This document shows, piece by piece, positions 1 to 9,945 of a DNA stretch of 45,266 bases; the first letter of the stretch is position 1; every line of letters starts with the position of its first letter. This DNA is from Phoronis australis. Taxonomy: Eukaryota; Phoronida; Phoronidae. The notes beneath the pieces were generated by a model. That model was not told the DNA's origin. It ran no database searches and saw only the letters and a program-made list of their open reading frames with translations. The translations under genes and the position numbers were made by a program. Location: the NCBI GenBank assembly GCA_002633005.1, contig NMRA01000791.1, forward strand, positions 23,207 to 68,472, read 5' to 3'.

Positions 1-56
1 AAAAAAATCAACTACCACTAACTACAAACTATAAATACACTACATATGCAAACGAA

Positions 57-386
57 TCACGATATATTACTAATAAAACAAAAATAATGAAGACTTTTCG
101 AGCAAGCCATAGCACATTCAGTTACAAGGAAAAAATGGCGGCGTTCAGGACAAGTTCCTGAACTGATGAGCCGGAAATGTGGGTACGGAAATAACCGATG
201 ACAACCGGTAATCATACGCTCAGAGAGAAGGGTCAAATACTGTTCAAAAATCGCTTTTGGCAAGAAAGGCGAAAAGAATATAAAGAAAGGGTGTCGAAAA
301 TAAGAATTTATGTAGTAAGTATTTTCGGATACTGGAACCACATGGGCAGTTTGCAAGAAGGACTTTAAATCTATACTTTTGAAACT
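57..386 (-). CDS. possible terminal exon of an unidentified minus-strand gene
   Basis: On the minus strand a 110-residue open frame follows directly after TTATTTCAG, a good acceptor, and ends at a stop at position 57. It is long for such A+T-rich DNA. It contains an aromatic-rich stretch (FFIFFSPFLPKAIFEQYL) followed by a basic and Cys-containing part. I do not recognise the family. It loosely resembles the C-terminal regulatory regions of large Roc-COR-type or death-domain proteins, but that is only an impression. The opposite strand shows nothing better. It may equally be a chance frame. Confidence 0.25.
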   Translation of the reverse strand, partial: SFKSIDLKSFLQTAHVVPVSENTYYINSYFRHPFFIFFSPFLPKAIFEQYLTLLSERMITGCHRLFPYPHFRLISSGTCPERRHFFLVTECAMACSKSLHYFCFISNIS

Positions 387-656
387 GAAATAATGAGGCA
401 TAAAAATGCACTAAGTTGAATAGAAGTTCACGTATTCATCTCCAAATATCCTTCAACCCTCATTTGCAGCTTTTTCATAAAAATTCTTCAATGTCGTTAC
501 GATAAACGCTTTTCTTTTGCGTTGTTTTTTTGCAAAGATCAGCTAAGCTAATAACCCTCGACTTCCCCGGCTGTTTAAAATTAGATACTCGATCCGTTTC
601 ACGTCACTTTTGTACAAGTCCCGCTGTAGTCAAGAGGCCCTAATGTGGGAGTATGC

Positions 657-2313
657 AATTGACCTATCGCCAGGATTACGACTGACAGCTTAACTGACCA
701 ATCAGAATGCAACAATCTTGACACAACTTCGTCTGCGTTTCCAAGCCGCCAAACAATACGTTGTCGTGTAAAATTTATTTTAGTCTATAGCTCAAGAAAT
801 TGCGTGATAAGAATGATGATACGGTGTTGATATGGCGTGTGTAATTCTGACAGCCGATATGCAGATCGAGAAGAATATCCCGTCATTTTTGGGCATATCC
901 TAAGCCGAAAAGTGATTTTGAAATTTTTAAACTATGTATCAAACTCTGCGAACGGTCATGTACTGACACGAGCGGCTGAACTTAGCAATGTTGCTTCATT
1001 ACTCGAAGGTTAAATATAAATGGATTTGTTCCAAGATACACACTTTTCAGTTTGGTAGCTACAGTGTAGGCTTACATGTACATGTATCTGATTTTGACTG
1101 CGGAGTTTCACTCGTCTGGGCGCCTTCGTCTCAGCAACTGCTGGATCTCAACGCTATAGTCTAGCGATAGTTCTGGAAATTGTTTTTATATTTTTATTAT
1201 TTTTCAGTTATTTCGACCCATGTACATCGTTTTGGTTAATAGCAGAGGTACATTTTTGCCATTAATATAGCCGTAAGCTGTTGTTTAACAGAACTTTTTT
1301 TCCAAAATTGAGATATTCCATCGGCAGAGAGAGGGGCACTGGATTCCTGAACTCAAAGCCTTGTTCGAGATGTTGTCACGAAAAAATAAACACTTGAATT
1401 ACTTTTTGATGAGAACCTATAGTATACACATCGCCTGAAGACTTACAGAGAGCTCATTTTGAAGATCAAGATGTTAAAACATGATATTTAGATTTATGAA
1501 GCTTTAAAGAAAGAATTATTTTTGTAAATAGCCATTTTTGCCACTATACCAAACTTGTCATTTTTTGTAACCATATGAGTAAAAATAACTGCAAACTACC
1601 TTTATGCCGTGAAACTACAAAAACATGTGAAGTTTGTCAGAAGGTAAGTCTAACTTAAATGCCTTAATATTGCAATTACGTGCATTAATTTGACTTGGAC
1701 AGCCCTACACCTACCCGGAGTTAAATGCTTGCCTTGGACAAGATGAGTGAGTACTTGAGCTATAAACCTGATTTTTTAAATCGAAATATTTCGTTCGAAT
1801 GTGAGAAAAGCGTACACAGTGATATGTACCCTACCTAGCTTACTCGAGAGTCCCACGGGCAGTTGTGATCTACTTTTCATTCGGCGGATTTTAGCAGACG
1901 GCAGAATAAAAATATCAGTGAATCTTTACTGGTTTTGTTCGAAAGATCCTAAAATCTATAGCATCGTAAAAATAATTCGACTTTAAGGTAAATAACCAGC
2001 TTTACATGAAAATATTGCATTAATGGCCTTGTCATTTGTCAGGTGAAGGTGAACCCCGTGTGGGGTTCTTTGGATTCTCGCTGGCTCGAAATACTTTTCC
2101 TCGAATACTTATTTTTTCAATGTCACATTTGCGAATTCCTACATCATAAACGTACGCTTGTTTCGTGAAGAGCATCGCCTGTTGTCTTTGTCGAAGCGTT
2201 TTCGGATAATGCAAAAAAACACTCATCGATTCCACCAGGAACGTCGTTTAGCGACAGTGTATTTGCCTCTGACACCTTGTTTGTTTGTCGGGTGTCACGT
2301 GACTATTCGCAAG
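657..2313 (+). mobile_element. copy A of a non-coding DNA transposon family (TIR AATTGACCTATCGC)
   Basis: The left end is AATTGACCTATCGCCAGG followed by a CCAAT box-like GACCAATCAGAA. The order of blocks matches copies B (4198) and C (24730): the left end, GATATGGCGTGTGTA, TGCTGGATCTCAACGC, the GAACGTCGTTTAGCGAC block, then the right part. The right terminus is eroded, with GCAAGGCAGTTAATTAC where B and C have GCGATAGGTCAAT. No transposase frame is visible, so it is non-autonomous. It holds nothing but repeat sequence; small frames inside it are not genes. Confidence 0.8.
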
Positions 2314-2379
2314 GCAGTTAATTACAATTTCCGTCACCTCACAGGATTTTGAGTTAGGAGGGAAGGGGGTAGAACAGAG

Positions 2380-2494
2380 TATTAGCCAGGATTTTTCCCG
2401 TCATATATTCGCACCCCCGAACTGCCAAATGTCATATGGGAGAATTTTAGAGAGGGGCATGGCCCCCTTAGCCCCTCCCCTAAATCTGCCACTG
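2380..2494. mobile_element. decayed G/C-rich hAT-like MITE end
   Basis: The segment ends in CCCCTAAATCTGCCACTG, whose complement CAGTGGCAGATTTAGG is the same terminus type as the elements at 25698, 27033 and 40066. It contains the usual GGGGCATGGCCCC interior. Its left end is too eroded to place exactly. Confidence 0.45.
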
Positions 2495-4197
2495 GCTCAG
2501 ATAGGTAGCCGGTCTACTCACCAGCTTATCCCCATCGCCGGTTGCGCCTGGCCAACTTATCCCGATAAGACCTCCAAAGTTCCCATTCACAGAAGCAAAA
2601 TTTTACAAAAACAATCGATTTGGTTTAAATAAGAATTTCCCAGAAGTCTCATGGCATACCAATGAGTCCTCGTTTCCAGGGTTTCTCTTCACCCTGCACT
2701 GAATAAACACGGCCACACAACCGCCCCAGTCGAAACGCGGTCTGGTCCTTTTGCAGGTTGAAAATTGCATCTGAAAAGTGTGGGTGTCTGAACACATCTG
2801 CGGTCACTAAAAACACAAAAAGCACAAAGTAGTCAGGCGGGTTTGGCACTATCTTATAGGCACCACTGCATTGTCGCAGAACGTTGACGTCATCGCTTTC
2901 TGTCCCCACATTCCTCACAGGTTAACGCGACACCTCTCGGCCCCGTGTGGTGGATAGAGCAAGAGGTGATTCGTACACAGACTAATTAAAATGAAATGAA
3001 AAAAACGGAATGAAATCGGTTAGCACATAACTTTAAGAATGATATCTACTTTTGTTTTTAGTTGGTATACATACGATGCATATAATTCTAGCTTTGGTAC
3101 ATGTGCGTGTATATACAATGGCCGCAGTTTTCATTTTAAATAGTGTAGACCTGGTTGAAATATTCAAGACCCAATCCTCCTGATGTTACATATCAGCTGT
3201 GTTCCGCGATTCTCGAACACTCTAGACGTTAATCATTTGATTCATAAATATACCATTGATACAAATATCGTACTGTATTACAGATAAATTCACATCGGAT
3301 CAGAAGGCAAAGGTCCTTGCAGGCATTTCAAAGTTGAGACAGACAACATGTTTAAATTCCATTCACTATCAGTCTAGCATCCCGAGTGAACCCTTTTTGA
3401 AGTTTACAAGAGGAGGAGGTGGGTAAGTAGCGAACGACCACAAGAATCATGTTAAACATGCGATTATTTTTGATACTTTCGATTTGTTCAAATCCATTTT
3501 CAAATATCATCTCTGACAAACTAGAGGTGATACGTGGCTCATCTACAATAAAAGAATATTTTTAAAATTCTGTAATGACGGATTCGCCCAAACTAAATTC
3601 TGTCACCTGTTATTATCATGACTTCAAATACATATAAATCCGTTGAGAGATAAAGACGGTTGTTGTCTCCCAACAACCGTCAACTTCGCCCAAAGTGCTG
3701 GTGACGCGTGCTGATTTAGCAGAATTTAGGATTATGCATGTAATACTGCATTGAGTAAACAAATCTTTCTAATGACTTAGAAAGGACAGGCTGATTAACT
3801 ACATGGTATTGGCCTGTAGTTTACACAGTTTGTTTTGCCAGACTCTTTAACGATTGGGGTACACACAGCACTTTTTGAAATGGGTCAACTGATGAGTTCA
3901 CTTTCTGATTTGAAGTGGCTATGAAACTCCAGTATAATAAACGAAGGTCTGATACAGAACATTTACCGCTATAAAGTTGGTCTCAACTTACGCACGTGAG
4001 AAAAGATTTCTAGGTTTGCAATTTGTTATTCTTCGCTTGACAGATAAAATGACACGCCGTTTCAAGCCAACTTGTTTAACCTGAAATCAAGCAATAATGA
4101 GCGGTGAGAGTGCTTTGAGTCCGTGAAGTCGTCTTCCTTTTGACTATGGAGCAATGGGTGTACTTTCAGAGAGTAATCCGAGTGTTACACTGCCAAC
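2495..4197. other. non-coding stretch, no gene recognised
   Basis: No supported gene is seen here. A minus-strand open stretch at 2649-2918 has a fairly balanced base composition and an acceptor-like TTTTTAG inside it, but no recognisable domain. The rest is ordinary A+T-rich sequence. Confidence 0.5.
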
Positions 4198-6704
4198 AAT
4201 TGACCTATTGCCAGGTTTATGACTAACGTACGGCTCAATTGACCAATATCAGAACGCATCATTCTTGACACACCTGCGTTTCGAAGCCGACATTTTGCGC
4301 GACAAACAACACGTTGTCGGTTAAGCGTATTTTACTCTGTAGCCCAAACATTGACTGTGAAACAGTTTTGATATGGCATGTGTAATTCTGACAGCCGTTA
4401 TAGAGCTCGAGAAGAATATTTCGACCGTCACTTTTTGAGCATTCCCTAAGCCGAAAAGAGATGTCGACTGTGTAAATGATGGATCAAACTGTGGACAACC
4501 ACAGAAGGAATGTTGTTGGGCTGCTCGAAGGTTGAATACAAATAGACTTGTTCCAATATACGTACGTTTCAGTTTGCTGGCAATAGTGTAGGCATATCTG
4601 ATTTTGATTCCGGAGTTTCACTCGTCTGAGCGCCTTTGTCTCGGCATCTGCTGGATCCCAACACTAGTCTAGCGGCGGTCACCGGAAATGGTTGTTGTTA
4701 AGCACATTTTCATTATTTTTCATTCATTTTTACAGACTGTACCTATAATGGACAACGTTCTGTTTCAAAGCACAAGTACATTTTTCGTTATTCGTGTACC
4801 CGTAGGCTGGCGTTCAACTGAACTTCTCACCAAAATAGACAGATTCGATCGGCACATGAGGGGAGGGGCACTAGATTACTGAGCTCAAAGCCTCGTTCGA
4901 GTTGTTGTCACGAAAAAAAAAACAGTTGAATCACTTTTTTATGGGAATCCTTAGTATACGCCACGCCTGTAGAGGTAGGGAGAGCTCATTTTGTTGATGT
5001 TCAAATATGATACTTGCATTTATGAAGCTTTAAAAAACAGTTTTAGTTATTTTTGAAAATTACCACTTTTTTACTTTGTGCCACTACACCAGACTTGTCA
5101 ACTTTTGTTACCGTACCACAGCTTAGTGATCATGCTACGTTTACAAATCAAATGAAAGCTACCTATATGCAATTAAACTACAAAAAATATGAAGTTCATC
5201 AGAAGGCTGGCTTAACTTAAATGTTTTGTATGGTGCACTGAATTACGGCAACTCCTGACATTAAAGGCGAAGGCAACCTTTTTTATGTCCTTTTTATTAA
5301 AAATAAGGTTTGCTGGTTATCCCATACATATTTTCACCTTAATTACGGGTTTTGTAATTTGATTAATTATTCGTTCTATACTCTGGAAGTGACGTTTTGG
5401 GAGGCAAGAATTTCCCGCCTATTTCTTTTCGTATAGTCTGACTATGAGAGTTGCCCAGTCAGTCATTGTTCTATCTCGCGGTTTTGTAAAGCTCGGTCAT
5501 CTTGTGCTTTTGTTTACAAGTCAGTCAACATGCCACACTGTTGCTGCATATCGGGATGTACTCATTATCGTTCCACGGACAGAGGAACAACTGTCCCACT
5601 TGCCCGAGTGTCCGCGACACACTCCCACCGATAGTGACTTGAGCACACAAACTGCTTACACATCGCCGTGTGACACCCTCGGCCCACACTTGGCACCTTC
5701 TAAATTGCTCCAATACTTTAGACAAGTCCACAATAAACTCATCAAAGTTTGGCTCACCGATCTGTTCATAGAACGACGAACTGTCCTCTTCACTGGGTGT
5801 CGAACGGGGCCTGCATTCACTCCCACTACTCAATATCACAGCAGGGCTGCTTACAGGCTTTGGGCCATAATGAGTACATCCCGGTAGGCAGCAACATTGC
5901 GGCATGTTTACTGACTCTTAAACAAAAGCAAACGACGACTGAACTTATGACAACGGAGGTAGATCTATGACTGACTCGTCAACGCTCATATACGGGAAAA
6001 AGAAATTGGCGCGAAATCCTTGCCTCCTAAAACGTCACTTCCGGAGTAGAAAACGAATAATTAATCAAATTACGAAAGCTGTAATTAAGTGGAAAATATG
6101 TCTGAGATAATCAACGAACCTTGTTTTTGCTAAAAATGACATGACAATAGGTTGAGTTCGCCTTTAATTTGACTTGGATACAGCCCTAGACCTAGGGTAA
6201 GATGAGCACATGTATGTGTCTGAGCTACTGTATGAACCTGATTTTAATCAAAATATTTCGCTTGAAGATTTCCCCGTCATTTTTGACGGACTTTTCATTT
6301 GGCGGAATTTAGCAGACGGCAGAAGAAAAATATCGGCGACTCTTCATTGATTTTGTACATACCCAGCTTAACATGAACATATCGCATCAGTGGCTTTGTC
6401 AGTTTTCGAGTGAAGGTGAACCCCGGTGGAATTTCTTCGGAATTTCACTGGCTCCAAAATAGTTTTCCTCGAACACTTATTTTTTCATCCTCGCCTTAAC
6501 AAATTCCCATATCACAAACGTACGATTATCAGCTGAAAATTATCAACTGCTTTGTTTGTTGAAGCGTGTACGGGAAGTGCAAAAAACACCCATCGATTCC
6601 ACCAGGAACGTCGTTTAGCGACGGTGCATTGGCCTCTGACATCTTGTTTGTTTGTCCGGTGCCAAGTGACTTTTCGCAAGGGTGCGGAGCTTGCGATAGG
6701 TCAA
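4198..6704 (+). mobile_element. copy B of the AATTGACCTATCGC-family transposon, carrying a nested insertion
   Basis: Left end AATTGACCTATTGCCAGG and right end GCGATAGGTCAAT form an inverted pair. Blocks in between match copies A and C in order. Without the 899 bp TTAA element nested at 5265-6163 it is about 1.6 kb, close to copy A. No transposase is visible. Confidence 0.8.
5265..6163. mobile_element. nested 899 bp foldback element with TTAA target duplication
   Basis: TTAA lies at 5261-5264 and again at 6164-6167. The element begins AGGCGAAGGCAACC and ends GGTTGAGTTCGCCT. The inverted arms are about 300 bp each (5265-5568 and 5866-6163), sharing for instance AATTTGATTAATTATTCGTT and GGATGTACTCATTAT on opposite strands. 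The sibling copies A and C show the uninterrupted site CATTAATTTGACTT, so the insertion is directly demonstrated. TTAA duplications are typical of piggyBac and Kolobok DNA transposons. Both arms contain the start of a Cys-rich reading frame (MPxCCCxxGCTHY); the 126-residue minus frame at 5525-5905 begins this way but has no catalytic domain I can recognise. Confidence 0.85.
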
Positions 6705-6779
6705 TAGAGGAGTTGCAACCGAATCAATTTAACGATTCTGCATGTCCGGAAATCAGGGTGCGCAAAGGCTATTGGCCAT

Positions 6780-7085
6780 CCACACAGTTTGATCCATCGT
6801 TTATACAGTCGACAACACTTTTCGGCATAGGGAATGCCCAAAAAATGACGGCCTGTATTCTTCTCGAGCTGTCAGAACAACAACCGCTTCATCAACACCG
6901 TTTCGACATTCTTATCGCACAATATTTTTAGCTATAAATTAAAATAAGCTTTTCCGACAACGACATTGTTTGTCGGGTAAAATGGCGGCTTGGAAAGGCA
7001 GACGAAGGTGTTTCAAGTTTCCTGCGTTCTGATTGGTTAGTTAAACCCTCAGTCATAATCGTGGCGATAGGTAAATTGATTGAGA
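6780..7085 (-). mobile_element. copy D: inverted partial left end of the AATTGACCTATCGC family
   Basis: Read on the minus strand from 7085, it runs CAATTTACCTATCGCCACG, then CCAATCAGAACGC, AAGCCGCCATTTTACCCGACAAAC and GATGGATCAAACTGTG, in the order seen at the left ends of copies A-C. It stops after about 300 bp. It lies just beyond the right end of copy B, in inverted orientation, and its outer half recurs at 8421-8586 because it is inside the duplicated segment. Confidence 0.75.
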
Positions 7086-8419
7086 GAAAATGGGTGTGGA
7101 CCCCCGAGGAAGGTTAAGCATGAATTTATCAACCCCTATAATTGTGTAGAGCTGAGTCGTTCGTATTAAAAAAATCGTGCATAACATCTCCTAGAAAATG
7201 TCTGTTGGTTGGTTGGGACTATCTCTGGAGTGCTAATTCATGTTTTCCTCTTTCACAAAAACTAACATGAGCAGAAAATGATAAAATAATTGTATCTATA
7301 ACGTATCTGTCCTAATTAAAATCACCGTGGTATTCAACAAAATTGTTTTGCTCCGACAGATTGTGTGTTTTGCACATTTTTAAAATATATGTCTGACAAA
7401 TAGTATACCATTTAAATATTATCATTTATGTTATTCTAAATTAAAGTACATCGTGTTACATAACATTTCAAACTGATGGAAATGAAATGTTAGGTTTGTA
7501 GATAATCCAAGCTAAGTGTTTCTTTTTCAAGAGATAGAACTAAATTACAGTTCTGCTAGATGGGAGACGGATCCCGCTCGAAACAAATGCAAGATTAATA
7601 ATATCGTATCTAAATTAAACCTGTTGAAACGGAGAGTCTTGACAATACTTTATCGTTTATCAGTGGTGGCACGATTTATTGCGTAACGTATACTCTAGCA
7701 CGTCGCGCGGTCTGTAATCGCAACGTAGTCTAGCCGCTACAAGAGTCTGCGTAACCGACCAAAACACCGTGAAAACTTGTTGGCGGTTCACATACAGCAA
7801 ACACACCCCACATGAGCATCGGAAGGCTCGAAGAGAAAAGAAGGTCTGAATGAAGCAGCACATCATGCAATTCTGACTATATACAACCGACAGTGCAGGG
7901 AAGCGCTCGTGAACTTACTGGCCTACACAATCACGAACTAAGGGATAGGTGGCTATAAAGTTCACCTTTTCAGCCGTACATGTACTTTAGTGAGGCTCTA
8001 CGAAAAAGCGCCACTCCCTGGCTGGTTGCATTAGCTTCCCCACGTAATAATTGATAACCTGTCCAGTATTTTTATCCCCATTATTCTACTGCTTTCTCAA
8101 AGTAACTAACTGTCGCCATCATTCGAACAAATCGGAACCGAATCAAATTAGTGCAGTGTTGTTATCGTCCACAGCCATTGGCATGAACTCCGACCTGTAT
8201 CTAATTTGGTCAGTACGCCCCCATACAGGAAAAGCACCAGAGGCATCCTATTTGAGACGAATTTCATAAAGAAAACTTATTTTTGTGATTTAGTGTTGGA
8301 TTTACAGCCTCTTCATAGTAAGCCCTCTTGAAAATTTCCAGGTGTTACGCTACTGTTGGCAAGAAAACAAACAGATTTCCAGAACACTGGGTTTCGGGTG
8401 TCAACCTTGGTAGCAGTGG
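6920..8419 (+). repeat. 1.5 kb direct duplication, unit 1
   Basis: This 1500 bp unit is nearly identical to 8421-9929. Differences are scattered single-base substitutions (roughly 1%), one single-base gap near 6940 and a 10 bp gap near 7500. It ends abruptly at the N. It contains part of copy D and an incomplete copy of the first astacin exon. The predicted frames inside it occur twice only because of this duplication. Confidence 0.95.
8342..8419 (+). pseudogene. truncated duplicate of the first visible astacin exon
   Basis: After the acceptor TTTCCAG the sequence is the same as the exon at 9852-9945, encoding CYATVGKK onwards. It breaks off at the N, 16 bases before the donor. It lacks the donor and cannot be spliced as it stands. 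The break falling exactly at the N points to an assembly join rather than a biological loss. Confidence 0.85.
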
Positions 8420-8420
8420 N
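8420..8420. other. single N: probable assembly gap
   Basis: One undetermined base lies exactly between the two 1.5 kb units, so the true distance and sequence here are unknown. Missing upstream exons of the astacin gene could be hidden here or the units may be two alleles. Confidence 0.85.
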
Positions 8421-9929
8421 CAATATTTTTAGCTATAAATAAAATAAGCTTTTCCGACAAGGACATTGTTTGTCGGGTAAAATGGCGGCTTGGAAAGGCA
8501 GACGAAGGTGTTTCAAGTTTCCTGCGTTCTGATTGGTTAGTTAAACCCTCAGTCATAATCGTGGCGATAGGTAAATTGATTAAGAGAAAATGGGTGTGGA
8601 CCCCCGAGGAAGGTTAAGCATGAATTTATCAACCCCTATAATTGTGTAGAGCTGAGTCGTTCGTATTAAAAAAATCGTGCATAACATCTCCTGGAAAATG
8701 TCTGTTGGTTGGTTGGGACTATCTCTGGAGTGCTAATCCATGTTTTCCTCTTTCACAAAAACTAACATGAGCAGAAAATGATAAAATAATTGTATCTATA
8801 ACGTATCTCTCCTAATTAAAATCACCGTGGTATTCAACAAAATTGTTTTGTTCCGACAGATTGTGTGTTTTGCACATTTTTAAAATATATGTCTGACAAA
8901 TAGTATACCATTTAAATATTATCATTTATGTTATTCTAAATTAAAGTACATCGTGTTACATAACATTTCAAACTGATGGAAATGAAATGTTAGGTTTATC
9001 TTGAAACGTAGATAATCCAAGCTAAGTGTTTCTTTTTCAAGAGATAGAACTAAATTACAGTACTGCTAGATGGGAGACGGATCCCGCTCAAAACAAATGC
9101 AAGATTAATAATATCGTATCTAAATTAAACCTGTTGAAACGGAGAGTCTTGACAATACTTTATCGTTTATCAGTGGTGGCACGATTTATTGCGTAACGTA
9201 TACTCTAGCACATCGCGCGGTCTGTAATCGCAATGTAGTCTAGCCGCTACAAGAGTCTGCGTAACCGACCAAAACACCGTGAAAACTTGTTGGCGGTTCA
9301 CATACAGCAAACACACCCCACATGAGCATCGGAAGGCTCGAAGAGAAAAGAAGGTCTGAATGAAGCAACACATCATGCAATTCTGACTATATACAACCGA
9401 CAGTGCAGGGAAGCGCTCGTGAACTTACTGGCCTACACAATCACGAACTAAGGGATAGGTGGCTATAAAGTTCACCTTTTCAGCCGTACATGTACTTTAG
9501 TGAGGCTCTACGAAAAGGCGCCACTCCCTGGCTGGTTGCATTAGCTTCCCCACGTAATAATTGATAACCTGTCCAGTATTTTTATCCCCATTATTCTACT
9601 GCTTTCTCAAAGTAACTAACTGTCGCCATCATTCGAACAAATCGGAACCGAATCAAATTAGTGCAGTGTTGTTATCGTCCACAGCCATTGGCATGAACTC
9701 CGACCTGTATCTAATTTGGTCAGTACGCCCCCATACAGGAAAAGCACCAGAGACATCCTATTTGAGACGAATTTCATAAAGAAAACTTATTTTTGTGATT
9801 TAGTGTTGGATTTACAGCCTCTTCATAGTAAGCCCTCTTGAAAATTTCCAGGTGTTACGCTACTGTTGGCAAGAAAACAAACAGATTTCCAGAACACTGG
9901 GTTTCGGGTGTCAACCTTGGTAGCAGTGG
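8421..9929 (+). repeat. 1.5 kb direct duplication, unit 2
   Basis: This 1509 bp unit matches 6920-8419. Relative to unit 1 it carries an extra ATCTTGAAAC near 9000 and lacks one A near 8441. Unlike unit 1 it continues without a break through the intact exon and its donor, so this is the copy used in the gene model. Confidence 0.95.
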
Positions 9930-9945
9930 AGACGCGTGTCTGGAT
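9852..9945 (+). CDS. exon: astacin domain, central part
   Basis: The acceptor is TTTCCAG and the donor GTAAGT. The exon starts with one base completing a codon and ends in phase 0. It encodes CYATVGKK... and ends [12 protein letters not shown]. The two cysteines fit the short central disulphide of astacins (crayfish Cys64-Cys84), placed just before the zinc helix. The segment between them is a little longer and less typical ([10 protein letters not shown]) than the usual GGxQ stretch. Confidence 0.85.

Noticed and set aside
5444-5887. 147-codon plus frame in the TTAA element
   Set aside because: It overlaps the opposite 126-codon frame and runs from one inverted arm into the other; no domain is visible.
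5525-5905. THAP-type transposase start (MPQCCCLPGCTHY)
   Set aside because: The Cys spacing at the start is suggestive, but the Trp, His and AVPTIF-like elements of a THAP domain are not seen, so the name was not assigned.
6566-6931. 121-codon plus frame
   Set aside because: It spans the right end of copy B and the inverted fragment D; the sequence is explained by the repeats on both strands.
7660-9779. Paired identical frames (68 and 72 codons) repeated 1510 bp apart
   Set aside because: They repeat only because of the 1.5 kb duplication, and neither has splice context or domains.
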